A DNA stretch of 64,000 bases. Origin: Pelagihabitans sp947500445 (GTDB taxonomy: Bacteria > Bacteroidota > Bacteroidia > Flavobacteriales > Flavobacteriaceae). The number at the start of each line of letters is the position of its first letter. Positions within the stretch are counted from its first letter, which is position 1. Below are positions 6,436 to 15,732 of the stretch, piece after piece. The stretch is taken from assembly GCF_050589625.1 (NCBI RefSeq), contig NZ_JBNGOP010000002.1, positions 62,001 to 126,000 of the forward strand, in the 5' to 3' direction. The position numbers and the translations under genes are program-made. The notes under the pieces are model-generated. The model saw only the letters and a program-made list of their open reading frames with translations, was not told the origin of the DNA and searched no databases.

Positions 6436-8821
6436 TCTAGCATCTTATTATCCCATTGTGGACATCAACGAAAATGTTGTCTTTGCCAATAATGGTAACG
6501 TAGTTTTGTGTTTTAAGGGTACGCTTCCAGAAATCTATTCCTTGTCTGAGAAGGACTTTGAGGATATGCACGGCGCATGGTTTCAAGCCCTCAAATCATT
6601 ACCTACGGGGTGCGTGGTTCACAAACAAGATGTGTATCTAAAACAAGAGTACTCCGCCGAGCAGCTTCCGAATAAGACCTTTCTTGAACAGGCCACCCAT
6701 AAGCATTTTAAGGGTCGTGAGTTCATGGAACATCGCAGTTACCTATTCTTCATATTGACGAAAAACAATGCGCTTAATAACAAAAAGTTTACGAACCCTT
6801 TTCGAAAAGTTGGTAAAGGTATTTTGAGGGAATTTGATGAGACCTTGAACAGTTTTATTGGTGCGGTAAGTGACTCTGTTTCCTTTATAAACAATAGTCG
6901 TAAAATAGAATTTGTTCCGCTTGAAGCGAAAGAAATACATGCCCTGACCCACAACTATTTCAACGGCTTTAATACAGGTTTCGACACGGATATTCTGCTT
7001 GACAAATCAAACACCAACATTGGTGAAAATTACTTCGATGCTCTCGCAGTTAATAGCGAACTGTGCTTTGGCGAAAGTGTGCAAACAAGTAAAACCAATG
7101 AACGATTTACTTCAGATGATTTTGTTTTTCATCAAGGCTTCGTAGATGGTCTAGGGCTTACGCTCAATGAAAACCACATTGTTAATCAAATCATCTACCT
7201 AGATGACAAACAGAAATGGCGCAAACAGCTTGACAAGAAAGTTGAAGAGCTTAATAAAAGTTCCAATTTCGGTTCTCAGAACAAAGTCATCTTAACTAAG
7301 ATTCAACACATTTTAGACCAGATAAATGCAGATGACCAAGCCCGTGTGGTACGCGGGCACTTAAACATTGTTTATTGGTCTAAGGAAGCTTGCGAACTAG
7401 AAAAAATAGCTTCCAAGATAAAGACGGAGTTCAAAGAGATAGATATCATACCGTATTATCCTAGAGGCGAGGAACGCAAAAACTATATCTTGAATAGTTA
7501 CTGCTGCTTCTCTTCCAATTTTTCGAATGAAGATTTGTATGTAACTGATTTAAAACACGCCTTGTGTTTGCTTATCAATAACAGCAATTACAAATCTGAC
7601 CCAACTGGCATCATCTTTAACGATAGGGAGCATAACATTCCTGTTTTAAAGGACGTATGGGATGAAAAAAAGAAACGCATCAAGGCGAGAAACTTTGCCA
7701 TTTTTTCGCCAACGGGTGAGGGTAAATCCTTTTTAGCCAATAACATTCTACGTCAATATTTTGAAAGTGGCGTTCGTCTGGTCATTATTGACTTAGGAGG
7801 TTCCTATACCAAATTCGCGAAACTGTATCCTGAAAAATACACTGTCTTACGCTATGAGAGTGGAAAGAACTTAGGCATCAATCCATTTTATATTAGTGAT
7901 GCCATTGATTTGACTCCCGAGCGATTGGAGGACTTATCTGTGTTCCTTTTTGAATTGTTCGCTTCGGATATCAAAGTGACCAAAGCACAGTCCGTATCTA
8001 TCAAAAAGATACTGCGGTTTTATTTCGATAGTACTTCAGACAATCATTCTTTGGATGGCTTCTACAGATTCATCGAGACAAATCAAAAAGACCTATTAAG
8101 TCAACTTAAAATCCATCCTGACTACTTCAATGTTACAAGCTTTTTGCACGTAATGTCGGAGTATGTTGGCGATGGTCTATATAGCTTCCTCTTTGAAGTA
8201 AGCGAAGACCAGACTTATAAAATTGAGGACAAACGATTGATAGTTTTTGAACTGGATGAAGTAAAGGATAATAAAGAAATCCTATCTGTGATGTTGAAGC
8301 TAATTAAATCAGCCATCCAAAGAACCATCTGGAAAAATAGAGCTGAAAAAGGCATTATCCTATTTGATGAATTTGCCAAACAATTGAAGTTCGACAACGT
8401 ACTGGAAAGTGTCGAATTCTATTACCAAGCGATTCGAAAACAAAATGGTGCTATTGGTATCATTCTCCAATCCATCAATCAACTACCCAATAATTCTACA
8501 TCGGCAAGCATTCTCGAAAATACCCAAGTGGTGTACAGCCTGAATAATGAAAAGGGATATGACGAGCTGCAGAAGCGATTGAACCTTTCTAGCCATGATT
8601 TGAATCAATTAAAATCCATCAAAAACAACCTTACCGGACCGCGCAAGTACACCGAAATGTTCATCAAGATAGGTAAGGAAAGTAACATCTTCCGCCTAGA
8701 AGTGCCCAAGGAAGTGTATGCAGCCTACTTAACTGATGGACAAGAAAACGAGGCCATAATGGCCATTTATAAAAAGACCAATAATATGGAATTGGCCATA
8801 AAAGAATTTATTAACACTTAA
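6422..8821 (+). CDS. traG: TraG conjugation ATPase (VirB4-like)
   Basis: A 799-aa T4SS ATPase powering pilus or channel assembly at the inner membrane. Walker A appears as SPTGEGKS near residue 430 and Walker B as IILFDEF near 645, with the long N-terminal domain usual for TraG/VirB4. I place the start at 6422 (MKKINLASYYP), overlapping traF by 14 bp, because the upstream extension to 6341 reads through traF out of frame and looks non-native. It is central in the tra operon and is the most diagnostic T4SS gene here. Confidence 0.93.
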   Translation: MKKINLASYYPIVDINENVVFANNGNVVLCFKGTLPEIYSLSEKDFEDMHGAWFQALKSLPTGCVVHKQDVYLKQEYSAEQLPNKTFLEQATHKHFKGREFMEHRSYLFFILTKNNALNNKKFTNPFRKVGKGILREFDETLNSFIGAVSDSVSFINNSRKIEFVPLEAKEIHALTHNYFNGFNTGFDTDILLDKSNTNIGENYFDALAVNSELCFGESVQTSKTNERFTSDDFVFHQGFVDGLGLTLNENHIVNQIIYLDDKQKWRKQLDKKVEELNKSSNFGSQNKVILTKIQHILDQINADDQARVVRGHLNIVYWSKEACELEKIASKIKTEFKEIDIIPYYPRGEERKNYILNSYCCFSSNFSNEDLYVTDLKHALCLLINNSNYKSDPTGIIFNDREHNIPVLKDVWDEKKKRIKARNFAIFSPTGEGKSFLANNILRQYFESGVRLVIIDLGGSYTKFAKLYPEKYTVLRYESGKNLGINPFYISDAIDLTPERLEDLSVFLFELFASDIKVTKAQSVSIKKILRFYFDSTSDNHSLDGFYRFIETNQKDLLSQLKIHPDYFNVTSFLHVMSEYVGDGLYSFLFEVSEDQTYKIEDKRLIVFELDEVKDNKEILSVMLKLIKSAIQRTIWKNRAEKGIILFDEFAKQLKFDNVLESVEFYYQAIRKQNGAIGIILQSINQLPNNSTSASILENTQVVYSLNNEKGYDELQKRLNLSSHDLNQLKSIKNNLTGPRKYTEMFIKIGKESNIFRLEVPKEVYAAYLTDGQENEAIMAIYKKTNNMELAIKEFINT

Positions 8822-8832
8822 ATCAAAACATC

Positions 8833-9420
8833 ATGAAAAATAGAATCAGAACAATTACAGCAATACTAGTATTTACAATAGCGCTTTTACTGCCTGGCGG
8901 TGCCACCGCCCAAGGGATGCCGACTTATGATAATGTCAATTTTATCAGTTTGATAAAGCAGCTGGTAGAATCGGGCAAGCAGACAGCGAACATCATCAAA
9001 ACGGTCAAGTTTCTCAAGCAACAAAAGGAGAATCTTGAGAAGGTAAACGATGTTTTGAAGCAATTAAAGGCCGTTAAGGAAATCGGCAAGAACAATCAAA
9101 GGCTTGTTAATGTGATGCAGAATGATTTGCAAGACATTCTGAATTCGCCCTATATAAAACCTGAGGAAGTCGCACGCGTATCCGAGTCCTTTAGTGCCGT
9201 GGTTGAAAACTCATTGGACACTATGGATTTTATAGACCAGGTGCTCTCTAGCGATTTTATGAAAATGAGCGATGCCGACCGTGCGGAGATTCTAAAGCAG
9301 AAAGAAACGGAATCAAAAGAAATGGTTTCGAATGTCACCATCAAAACGAAACGCTACCGAGACATTATTTCTTTTAGAAAAATGCAGGACAAGGTGAACA
9401 ATCGAGAAACAAATTACTAA
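8833..9420 (+). CDS. traI: TraI-like (DUF4141) periplasmic conjugation protein
   Basis: A 195-aa protein with a signal peptide (cleavage about ATA-Q) and a long alpha-helical, coiled-coil-like body rich in Lys, Gln and Glu. Position between the VirB4-like ATPase and the polytopic TraJ, plus size and helical character, match the Bacteroidetes TraI/DUF4141 protein, a presumed VirB5 counterpart. Two bases separate it from the next gene. Confidence 0.7.
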   Translation: MKNRIRTITAILVFTIALLLPGGATAQGMPTYDNVNFISLIKQLVESGKQTANIIKTVKFLKQQKENLEKVNDVLKQLKAVKEIGKNNQRLVNVMQNDLQDILNSPYIKPEEVARVSESFSAVVENSLDTMDFIDQVLSSDFMKMSDADRAEILKQKETESKEMVSNVTIKTKRYRDIISFRKMQDKVNNRETNY

Positions 9421-9422
9421 AG

Positions 9423-10265
9423 ATGAATGCAGTCATTTTTCTAGGAATTGGGTTGGAATACATTGACGCTGTTTTCCAAACTATCCAAAACAGCAATTTC
9501 TCACAGTATACGATTGCAGGAATGAAAACGCTTGCCGTTTTATTCTTTCTTATCAATATCCTAAAAAAGTATAATGAAGGAGTTGCAGATAAGGAGGGCT
9601 ATACTTGGGGGCTGAGTCCGGGTGAATTGGTCAAAAATTTTGCGGTCGTTCTTCTTGTCATCTTTTCAACTCAGGTACTTGAGTTTTTTGATGGTATTCT
9701 AGTAGCCATTGAAGGCCAGTATCGTGGTACCGCTCCTGCCCTACTTCCTTTGCAGTTACAAGATTTACCGCTTGAAGAAGAAGTCAGTCTTTTAGATGCG
9801 GCAAGTATGGCCATGACCTTACTTTATGAAGCTTTGGTAACGCCATTATACGGATTCAAAATCTTTGCATTTATAGTCAGTACATTCCTATGGATTCTTG
9901 ACCTGTTTATCTACCCCTTATTTCTGGCGGAACGTTATTTCCTTCTGGGGATAATGCAAGCGTTCTTTCCTTTGATAATCAGTCTAGCTGTTTTTGAGAA
10001 ATTCAGAACAATGGCCTATACCTTTTTCAAATTGTACGCTGCTGTTTATATGCTCGTTCCAGCGTTCTTTTTGGTCAACGTATTCGTCAATGCCATTTAC
10101 ACCGAAATCAATACCAACTTCTGGACGAATCTTTTCGGGACAGAATTTGGTCAAGGCTTTTTTGCTCCAGTAGTTCAATTGGGTTCCGTTGGGTTTATCG
10201 TATTCCTCAAATTCAAACTATACCGCCGAGCGACTTCCTTCACATTACGATTATTCACACATTAA
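9423..10265 (+). CDS. traJ: TraJ-like (VirB6-like) polytopic membrane protein
   Basis: A 280-aa inner-membrane protein with five to six hydrophobic segments and a hydrophobic N-terminus without a cleavable signal. Position after TraI and before TraK is the TraJ slot of Bacteroidetes T4SSs, equivalent to the VirB6/TrbL channel component. No catalytic residues are expected. Confidence 0.8.
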   Translation: MNAVIFLGIGLEYIDAVFQTIQNSNFSQYTIAGMKTLAVLFFLINILKKYNEGVADKEGYTWGLSPGELVKNFAVVLLVIFSTQVLEFFDGILVAIEGQYRGTAPALLPLQLQDLPLEEEVSLLDAASMAMTLLYEALVTPLYGFKIFAFIVSTFLWILDLFIYPLFLAERYFLLGIMQAFFPLIISLAVFEKFRTMAYTFFKLYAAVYMLVPAFFLVNVFVNAIYTEINTNFWTNLFGTEFGQGFFAPVVQLGSVGFIVFLKFKLYRRATSFTLRLFTH

Positions 10266-10276
10266 ATAAGTAAGCA

Positions 10277-10900
10277 ATGAAAACACCATACAAAGACATC
10301 TACGCCGTTCTACAAATCAATAGACTCATCGTGTTGTCCACAGTCATTTTCGCTACCGCTTCAAGCCTATTTTCCATTTGGATGGTGTACAACATCAATT
10401 CCAAGGCGATGAATAGTGCATTTGCCATAAATACAGATGGTTCTGTCATTCCGATCAAGTTAGTAGCACAGAAAGAAAACTTCGGTGTGGAAGCCTTAGC
10501 GCATTTAGAGCTCTTCCACAACTACTTCTATAACATCGATGCGAGCAACTACGAGAAGAATTTAGAAAAGGCCTTGTGGCTCGGAAACAGTTCTATTGAC
10601 AATTTGTATCGTCAAAAGAAATCGGATGGGGTTTACAATCGGTTATTACAATATTCCTTAGTGCAAAAAGTACTAAGCATCGAATCGAAAATCGACGAAA
10701 ATAACGGTGCCTATAGCTTTAGAACGGTTACCGTTTTTGAAATCAATCGAGGATCCATACTAGATACCTATGAACTTGTTTCTACTGGAAACCTGATTGC
10801 GGTAAACCGAAACTTCCCGAATAATCCGCACGGATTACTAATCACAGAATACTTTGAAAACTCCCTTAAAAAGATAAATAATGAAGATTCAAAAAAATAA
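10277..10900 (+). CDS. traK: TraK (VirB8-like) conjugation protein
   Basis: A 207-aa bitopic protein: a short cytoplasmic N-terminus (MKTPYKDIYAVLQINR), one transmembrane helix around residues 15-40, then a periplasmic NTF2-like VirB8 domain. The opening and the position are characteristic of Bacteroidetes TraK. It overlaps traM by 20 bp. Confidence 0.88.
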   Translation: MKTPYKDIYAVLQINRLIVLSTVIFATASSLFSIWMVYNINSKAMNSAFAINTDGSVIPIKLVAQKENFGVEALAHLELFHNYFYNIDASNYEKNLEKALWLGNSSIDNLYRQKKSDGVYNRLLQYSLVQKVLSIESKIDENNGAYSFRTVTVFEINRGSILDTYELVSTGNLIAVNRNFPNNPHGLLITEYFENSLKKINNEDSKK

Positions 10901-11810
10901 AATAGTCTTCGGCTCTGTATTGGCCGTGATACTCATATTCCTAATCTCCTATTCCATTATACTTATGGGAGATGATGAAAGTGAAAACGAAAATCTGAAG
11001 CAAACCCTAGTACCAGAGTTGGAACAGGAACAAAAAGAGTATGATTCCAAACTGGATGCCATTAACGATTTGAAAAAAGTCCGCGAAACCAATGCACCAA
11101 GCATCTATGATGAAAAACTAATGGACTCCCTTGGTTTCTATGACCCCGAAATGGGTGAAAAGAACAAGCAGCGTATTGTAGATAGTATCTATAATGCTAG
11201 TCGTATCAACTATTCCGATAGGACGTATGAAAACATAGGTCGTAAAAAATCGATTCCGAAAGTAGTACAAGAGGTAGATTCAGGAGACATCAAGCGTGAA
11301 ATGCAAATCCACGCAAAAGAACTTGGTTTGGAACATCAACTCTTTTTTGCTTCGTCTCCCTTGGTCAATGCGTCATCAATATTGGGAGGTACTGACTCCG
11401 AAATTGAAGTAGTGGTCGATGGTAATCAAATCGTAAAAACAAATACACGTTTGCGGATGCGTTTGACAAAAACTTCAAGGGTGAACAACAAATTAATACC
11501 TAAAAATACCTTGGTCTACGGATTTATCAGCTTTCATCCCAACAGGGCTTTAATTGAAATTGAGAACATCAATCATCATCCAACGAAGCTAAAGGCCTTC
11601 GACCTTTCAGACGGTAGTGAAGGTATCTATGTGGAGAATAGTTTCAGGGAGGAAGCGGCTACTGAAGTGATGGATGATATCCTGGGGGATATTAATATCC
11701 CAAGTGTTCCACAAGTAAGCGGTATTACTAGAATTTTTCGTCGCAACAATCGGAATACCAAGGCAACGGTACTCAACAATTACAAACTAATTCTAAAACC
11801 GAAGTTATAA
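10881..11810 (+). CDS. traM: TraM (VirB10-like) conjugation protein
   Basis: A 309-aa protein with one N-terminal membrane anchor (about residues 8-28), a charged coiled-coil region (Glu/Lys/Gln-rich, 30-130) and a C-terminal beta-rich domain (about 150-309) with the pattern expected of VirB10/TraM. It spans the periplasm and links inner to outer membrane T4SS parts. At 309 aa it is shorter than many Bacteroides TraM proteins (about 400-450 aa), as is common in flavobacterial elements. Confidence 0.82.
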   Translation: MKIQKNKIVFGSVLAVILIFLISYSIILMGDDESENENLKQTLVPELEQEQKEYDSKLDAINDLKKVRETNAPSIYDEKLMDSLGFYDPEMGEKNKQRIVDSIYNASRINYSDRTYENIGRKKSIPKVVQEVDSGDIKREMQIHAKELGLEHQLFFASSPLVNASSILGGTDSEIEVVVDGNQIVKTNTRLRMRLTKTSRVNNKLIPKNTLVYGFISFHPNRALIEIENINHHPTKLKAFDLSDGSEGIYVENSFREEAATEVMDDILGDINIPSVPQVSGITRIFRRNNRNTKATVLNNYKLILKPKL

Positions 11811-11841
11811 ACTCTTAACGGACATTTAAAAATACACTCTC

Positions 11842-12669
11842 ATGAAACGATATCTGCTTACCTCACTATTTACCTGTGCTTTCATCTTCATGAATGCGCA
11901 AGAAGGGATAATTCTCGATACTATTTATGCCAATGACCAAAAGAACGTTGCCCTATTTTTTCCGGAACCAATACGACAAGGTATTACTGGCTCCGACAAT
12001 TTCGTATTCACCTATAATCGTGATAAAGAACAATACTTTGGACTTCTCCAAGCGAAGCCAGGAAAAGAAAGTAATCTACTAGTAATCAATAGAAATGGGG
12101 CTATTTTTTCGTATATTGTAAGGTATAAAGAACAGCTCTCAAAACTCAATTATTTTGTACCTAGCGCTAGTAGTATTGGCAATGAGAAATCAGTTGCAGA
12201 ATTGCCAATTGCTGGCAAAGAAGAAAAGAGCATTGATAAATCAGACTATTATTTACGCGCCTGTAAATACTTGGTAAATCGAAAGTTGAATTCAATAAAC
12301 CTTCGAGAGCGTTATCAAGGTATTGTACTGAGCATTGAGCATATTGTTTTTGACGCAGAAGAATTGTACTTCGTTATCCAAATAAAGAATACCTCTACTT
12401 TGGACTACGATTTGAATTTCTTGGAACTTTCTGTTCAAACCAGACAAAAAGGGAAAAAGAAATCACTACAGCGTATCTATCAAAAGCCGCTGTTCATACA
12501 CAACCGACCAACCAGAATAGCAGAAAATGAAACCGTGAGAATGGTTTACGTACTGCCTAAATTTTCATTGAGTAATGACCGCAGAGCGGTTTTAGAACTC
12601 AACGAAGCAAATGGAGAGCGTAATCTGAAACTTAAGGTGTCACATCGATATATTAATAACCCTAAATAA
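11842..12669 (+). CDS. traN: TraN (VirB9-like) conjugation protein
   Basis: A 275-aa secreted beta-rich protein with a signal peptide (cleavage near MNA-Q) and an N-terminal domain beginning IILDTIYANDQKNVALFFP, typical of Bacteroidetes TraN/DUF4138, the VirB9-type outer-membrane core component. It directly follows TraM, as expected. Confidence 0.88.
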   Translation: MKRYLLTSLFTCAFIFMNAQEGIILDTIYANDQKNVALFFPEPIRQGITGSDNFVFTYNRDKEQYFGLLQAKPGKESNLLVINRNGAIFSYIVRYKEQLSKLNYFVPSASSIGNEKSVAELPIAGKEEKSIDKSDYYLRACKYLVNRKLNSINLRERYQGIVLSIEHIVFDAEELYFVIQIKNTSTLDYDLNFLELSVQTRQKGKKKSLQRIYQKPLFIHNRPTRIAENETVRMVYVLPKFSLSNDRRAVLELNEANGERNLKLKVSHRYINNPK

Positions 12670-12675
12670 ACTGCT

Positions 12676-13041
12676 ATGAAAAAGTTGGTCATATTTACAC
12701 TTGCCCTGACATTTATCGCTTGCGCGGAAACTCAGGATACTACACCCGCATCTGTTGCGGAAATCGTCGCTGAAAGTTTTTATCAAGGTGATGAAGAAAC
12801 CTTAAAAAAGCATACCACTCCTGAAGGTTTTGTGAATTTCTCGAATCTCATGAAAATGTTTGCCAAGCCTAAGAGTTCGGAAATGAATTTTAAGCTTATC
12901 GAAGAAAGTACCGATGGAGATGTGGCTTGGGTTAAATACTCGACGGCATATGATAAAACTCCTGGAGTTTTTAAGCTTGTAAAGGTTGATGGGGTTTGGA
13001 AGGCTACTGCTAGGAAGCCTAAGGAGAGGGTGCCTTTTTGA
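12676..13041 (+). CDS. Small lipoprotein, DUF4878-like, last gene of the tra run
   Basis: A 121-aa lipoprotein: MKKLVIFTLALTFIAC with lipobox Cys16, then a compact NTF2-like domain (fold inferred from size and alternating pattern). It starts 6 bp after traN, so it is co-transcribed. An accessory lipoprotein at the end of a T4SS operon could stabilise the outer complex or act in entry exclusion; neither is shown by the sequence. The DUF4878 assignment is tentative. Confidence 0.65.
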   Translation: MKKLVIFTLALTFIACAETQDTTPASVAEIVAESFYQGDEETLKKHTTPEGFVNFSNLMKMFAKPKSSEMNFKLIEESTDGDVAWVKYSTAYDKTPGVFKLVKVDGVWKATARKPKERVPF

Positions 13042-13077
13042 GTACCTCTAACATATTATTTTAAATCGCTATCAATT

Positions 13078-13102
13078 AAGCTAGCTATTAAATAGCTAGC
13101 TT
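13078..13102. terminator. Bidirectional terminator between tra operon and helicase gene
   Basis: AAGCTAGCTATT/AATAGCTAGCTT make a near-perfect 11-12 bp stem with a tiny loop, followed by GTTTTTT on the plus strand. It ends the plus-strand tra operon and overlaps the last codons of the convergent helicase gene. Confidence 0.8.
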
Positions 13103-15621
13103 GTTTTTTGGTAATAATTTTCGGAATATTCAGATAACAAATTTGAAATATCCAATTTATGAATATTGATAAACTCTTGAATTTTTTCATCTGTTACCGA
13201 ACCTATTTCATACTTATTAAATTCTTTAAAGAAAGCTTTTACCGTAGTTCTTAAATGTCTGAGTTTTCCCCTTCGCATTATTTGTACTGAATGAGTGAAA
13301 TCAGCATGATATGATACCGTCTTGGTTGGTATTATCAAAATTCTTTTTACAGGAGCATCATTATATTCATTTTCAAACCACCCGCTATGAGTATTCATTT
13401 GCCCAACTTCGTGTTTATTAACCTCTTGCCTTTCAACATTGACTTCACTCTTACATTCAAAAATAAAATATTGGTTGCTAACTCCGCACCATAAATTATC
13501 CGGACCCTTTTTGAATTCTTTATCTGGACGTTCACTAAGAAAACCAAGCATTAAGCCCAATTCTTTCATTGCAGCTTCAAACTTTTCTGCGGCAGTGCCA
13601 AACTCTAAATCAGATAAAACACCTTCAACCGACAACATTAATTCTTGAAAATTTTTGTGACGTATTATCCAATCTTGAATTCGCTTTGTTCTATTTTCAT
13701 TTACAAATTCTAATTTTTGATAGGTGATGCCTTCATTTGGTTTCAGTAGCTCATGATTTTTAAAAAATGCGCTTTTCTGAAGATTGTTTGAATCTTTTCT
13801 ACTCAGTAAAAATTTATATCTCGCCATTATTTGAAGGTACCAGCCTTTCTCACTTTCTTCATAGCAATGATTATCAATTATGTCCTGAATCAAAATACTA
13901 GCTTTCTCATGTTCTCCTGAATAGTTTAATACAGCAGCCTTCCTTTCTAGGGTTAGAACATCATAAATTTTACTAGTGGAGCTGTCAGGTTCTATTCTAT
14001 CCATCTCTTCTTTATAAAATTCTTTCCAACCTTCATCTCGTTGAATGCTTTGCTTCATCAAAGATTTTACAACCTCAAAGGGTTCATTTTTGCTAGAAAT
14101 TTCATCTGAAGCCATTCGTGCTATCTCCATCCCAATTTCAATCTGTTTTTTAGTTTGAGGAGAAAAATACTTATTTGTTCGAGAGCTTTTTATAAATTTT
14201 ATCAAATCTGCACCGACTATCAAAATCAAACAATAATCTTTTTCACCACGTACACTCCTTCCCAGACCTTGCTCAATCTTTTGAGCTATTTTAATATTAA
14301 TTGAGTCACTACTCATTCTATTCGATTCCTCGTATCGATCAGCTAAGGAGTGAAAATAGGGTCTACCGTCAATAACCAATATTCTACATGTTTCGTCAGG
14401 TAAGTCAATACCATCATATCGGTTTGCGAACACAACTGTTTGATTAAATTTACCTTTTTTAAGGTGGTCTACTGCCGCTGAAATTTCTCTTGTTTTAGGA
14501 ACAATAGAGCCTAAGCTTTTGTAAGTTAATGCTTTACTAAATGAAGAGACCAATGAAACAATCCCGTAGTTTTTAGTGGAGGCTTTCGCCAAATAGTTTA
14601 CCATTTTATTTCTATCCAAGCTGTCATCAATTAATGACGGTATAACAAGCATTTTCTCGCCAGACCAAACTTGGCTTGGATTTGCAAGTGGATTTTTAAT
14701 TGCGTCCGTATTGAAGCCAAGTCCTTTAATAAAAAACGAATCATCTTGAGTTGTGGCGGACATAAGGACTCTCTGCTCTGCCTTATGAAATGATGAAAAT
14801 TTTTCTATTGGTATATGTATTGGAGTAATCTCTATGGTTTTACCTGAGATGAAGGCTTGACAATTTTTTATACTATCCTTGATAAATGGCCAAGAAAACA
14901 TTATCGATGATTCTTCCCGATAATTTGAAAGTATTTGCAAAACTTCTTCCGATTTGTCAATCCAATTCCAATATGGAATAGGTAGAAAAGAGTTATAATC
15001 TCCGTTCTCTATTTCTAGAAAAGTACCTTCGCCTTGCTCTGGAAGGGCATCTTTAAAAAGTTCAAATATTTCTTTATAAATTGAGTGGTCACTATCTAAA
15101 CTTATGGTAAAAGTATTTTTTATTGAATCGATGCAGGCGTGAGAATCGTCCAATATTATATTTTCAACAGGTACGAAATCGTTACCCAATCCGAAAATCG
15201 TTTTGCCATTAAAAACTTTTTGCACATGTGTTATCAATATTTTTTCTCCATCAATAAATTCATTTGGCAAGGAATTGTCGTCACCGATTGAACAATAGTT
15301 GATACCGAATTTCTTGGCATCTCTTCTCACTTGCTGAACTAAATAAATGTTTGGACAAATAAAAAGGCAAGGGCCATTACCCGAATTTATTTTGGATTGT
15401 AGAATCAGTAAGCCTATTAACGTTTTACCTTCTCCCGTATGAAGTTTAATAATTAAGTCTTTTTCTTCTTTTCGTGATTCAAACCATTCTTTCAATATCT
15501 TATGTTGAGCGGGTCTCAAAGGTCCTGCAACACTTCTCCTATCCAATGAATCATAAATTTCTATCGGATCAACTTTTTTTGTTATTTCTGATTTACTCAG
15601 TCTTTTTCTAAAATCAACCAT
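13096..15621 (-). CDS. DEAD/DEAH-type helicase fused to a C-terminal PD-(D/E)XK-like nuclease
   Basis: An 841-aa protein. RecA-like domain 1 has RPAQHKILKEWF (Q-motif-like) and Walker A TGEGKT (62-67); the DEAH box reads DDSH; domain 2 has the arginine-finger motif EQGLGRSVRG. After a helical middle region the C-terminus contains KKGPDNLW and then YFIFECKSE, a GPD-x(n)-E-C-K arrangement like PD-(D/E)XK nucleases. The start at 15621 (MVDFRKRL) is preferred over ATG 15654, which overlaps a -7 box. The helicase-plus-nuclease architecture and its placement as a single gene against the grain between tra and mob modules suggest anti-plasmid or anti-phage defence cargo; a repair helicase is the alternative. 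Confidence 0.75.
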   Translation of the reverse strand: MVDFRKRLSKSEITKKVDPIEIYDSLDRRSVAGPLRPAQHKILKEWFESRKEEKDLIIKLHTGEGKTLIGLLILQSKINSGNGPCLFICPNIYLVQQVRRDAKKFGINYCSIGDDNSLPNEFIDGEKILITHVQKVFNGKTIFGLGNDFVPVENIILDDSHACIDSIKNTFTISLDSDHSIYKEIFELFKDALPEQGEGTFLEIENGDYNSFLPIPYWNWIDKSEEVLQILSNYREESSIMFSWPFIKDSIKNCQAFISGKTIEITPIHIPIEKFSSFHKAEQRVLMSATTQDDSFFIKGLGFNTDAIKNPLANPSQVWSGEKMLVIPSLIDDSLDRNKMVNYLAKASTKNYGIVSLVSSFSKALTYKSLGSIVPKTREISAAVDHLKKGKFNQTVVFANRYDGIDLPDETCRILVIDGRPYFHSLADRYEESNRMSSDSINIKIAQKIEQGLGRSVRGEKDYCLILIVGADLIKFIKSSRTNKYFSPQTKKQIEIGMEIARMASDEISSKNEPFEVVKSLMKQSIQRDEGWKEFYKEEMDRIEPDSSTSKIYDVLTLERKAAVLNYSGEHEKASILIQDIIDNHCYEESEKGWYLQIMARYKFLLSRKDSNNLQKSAFFKNHELLKPNEGITYQKLEFVNENRTKRIQDWIIRHKNFQELMLSVEGVLSDLEFGTAAEKFEAAMKELGLMLGFLSERPDKEFKKGPDNLWCGVSNQYFIFECKSEVNVERQEVNKHEVGQMNTHSGWFENEYNDAPVKRILIIPTKTVSYHADFTHSVQIMRRGKLRHLRTTVKAFFKEFNKYEIGSVTDEKIQEFINIHKLDISNLLSEYSENYYQKTS

Positions 15622-15651
15622 AATTATCTGAATGTAACTAGAATGAAAATA

Positions 15652-15659
15652 CAAATATA
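15652..15659 (-). promoter_or_regulatory. -7 promoter box for the helicase gene
   Basis: On the minus strand the sequence reads TATATTTG, matching the Bacteroidetes -7 consensus TAnnTTTG, about 31 bp upstream of the chosen helicase start. A convincing TTG -33 element at the usual spacing is not visible. Confidence 0.5.
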
Positions 15660-15732
15660 GATTGTATCAGCTGAAAGGTGAACCTTTTTGTTTTTACTAA
15701 TTATCGTTTTACCAGAATTCGTATGTACCTGC

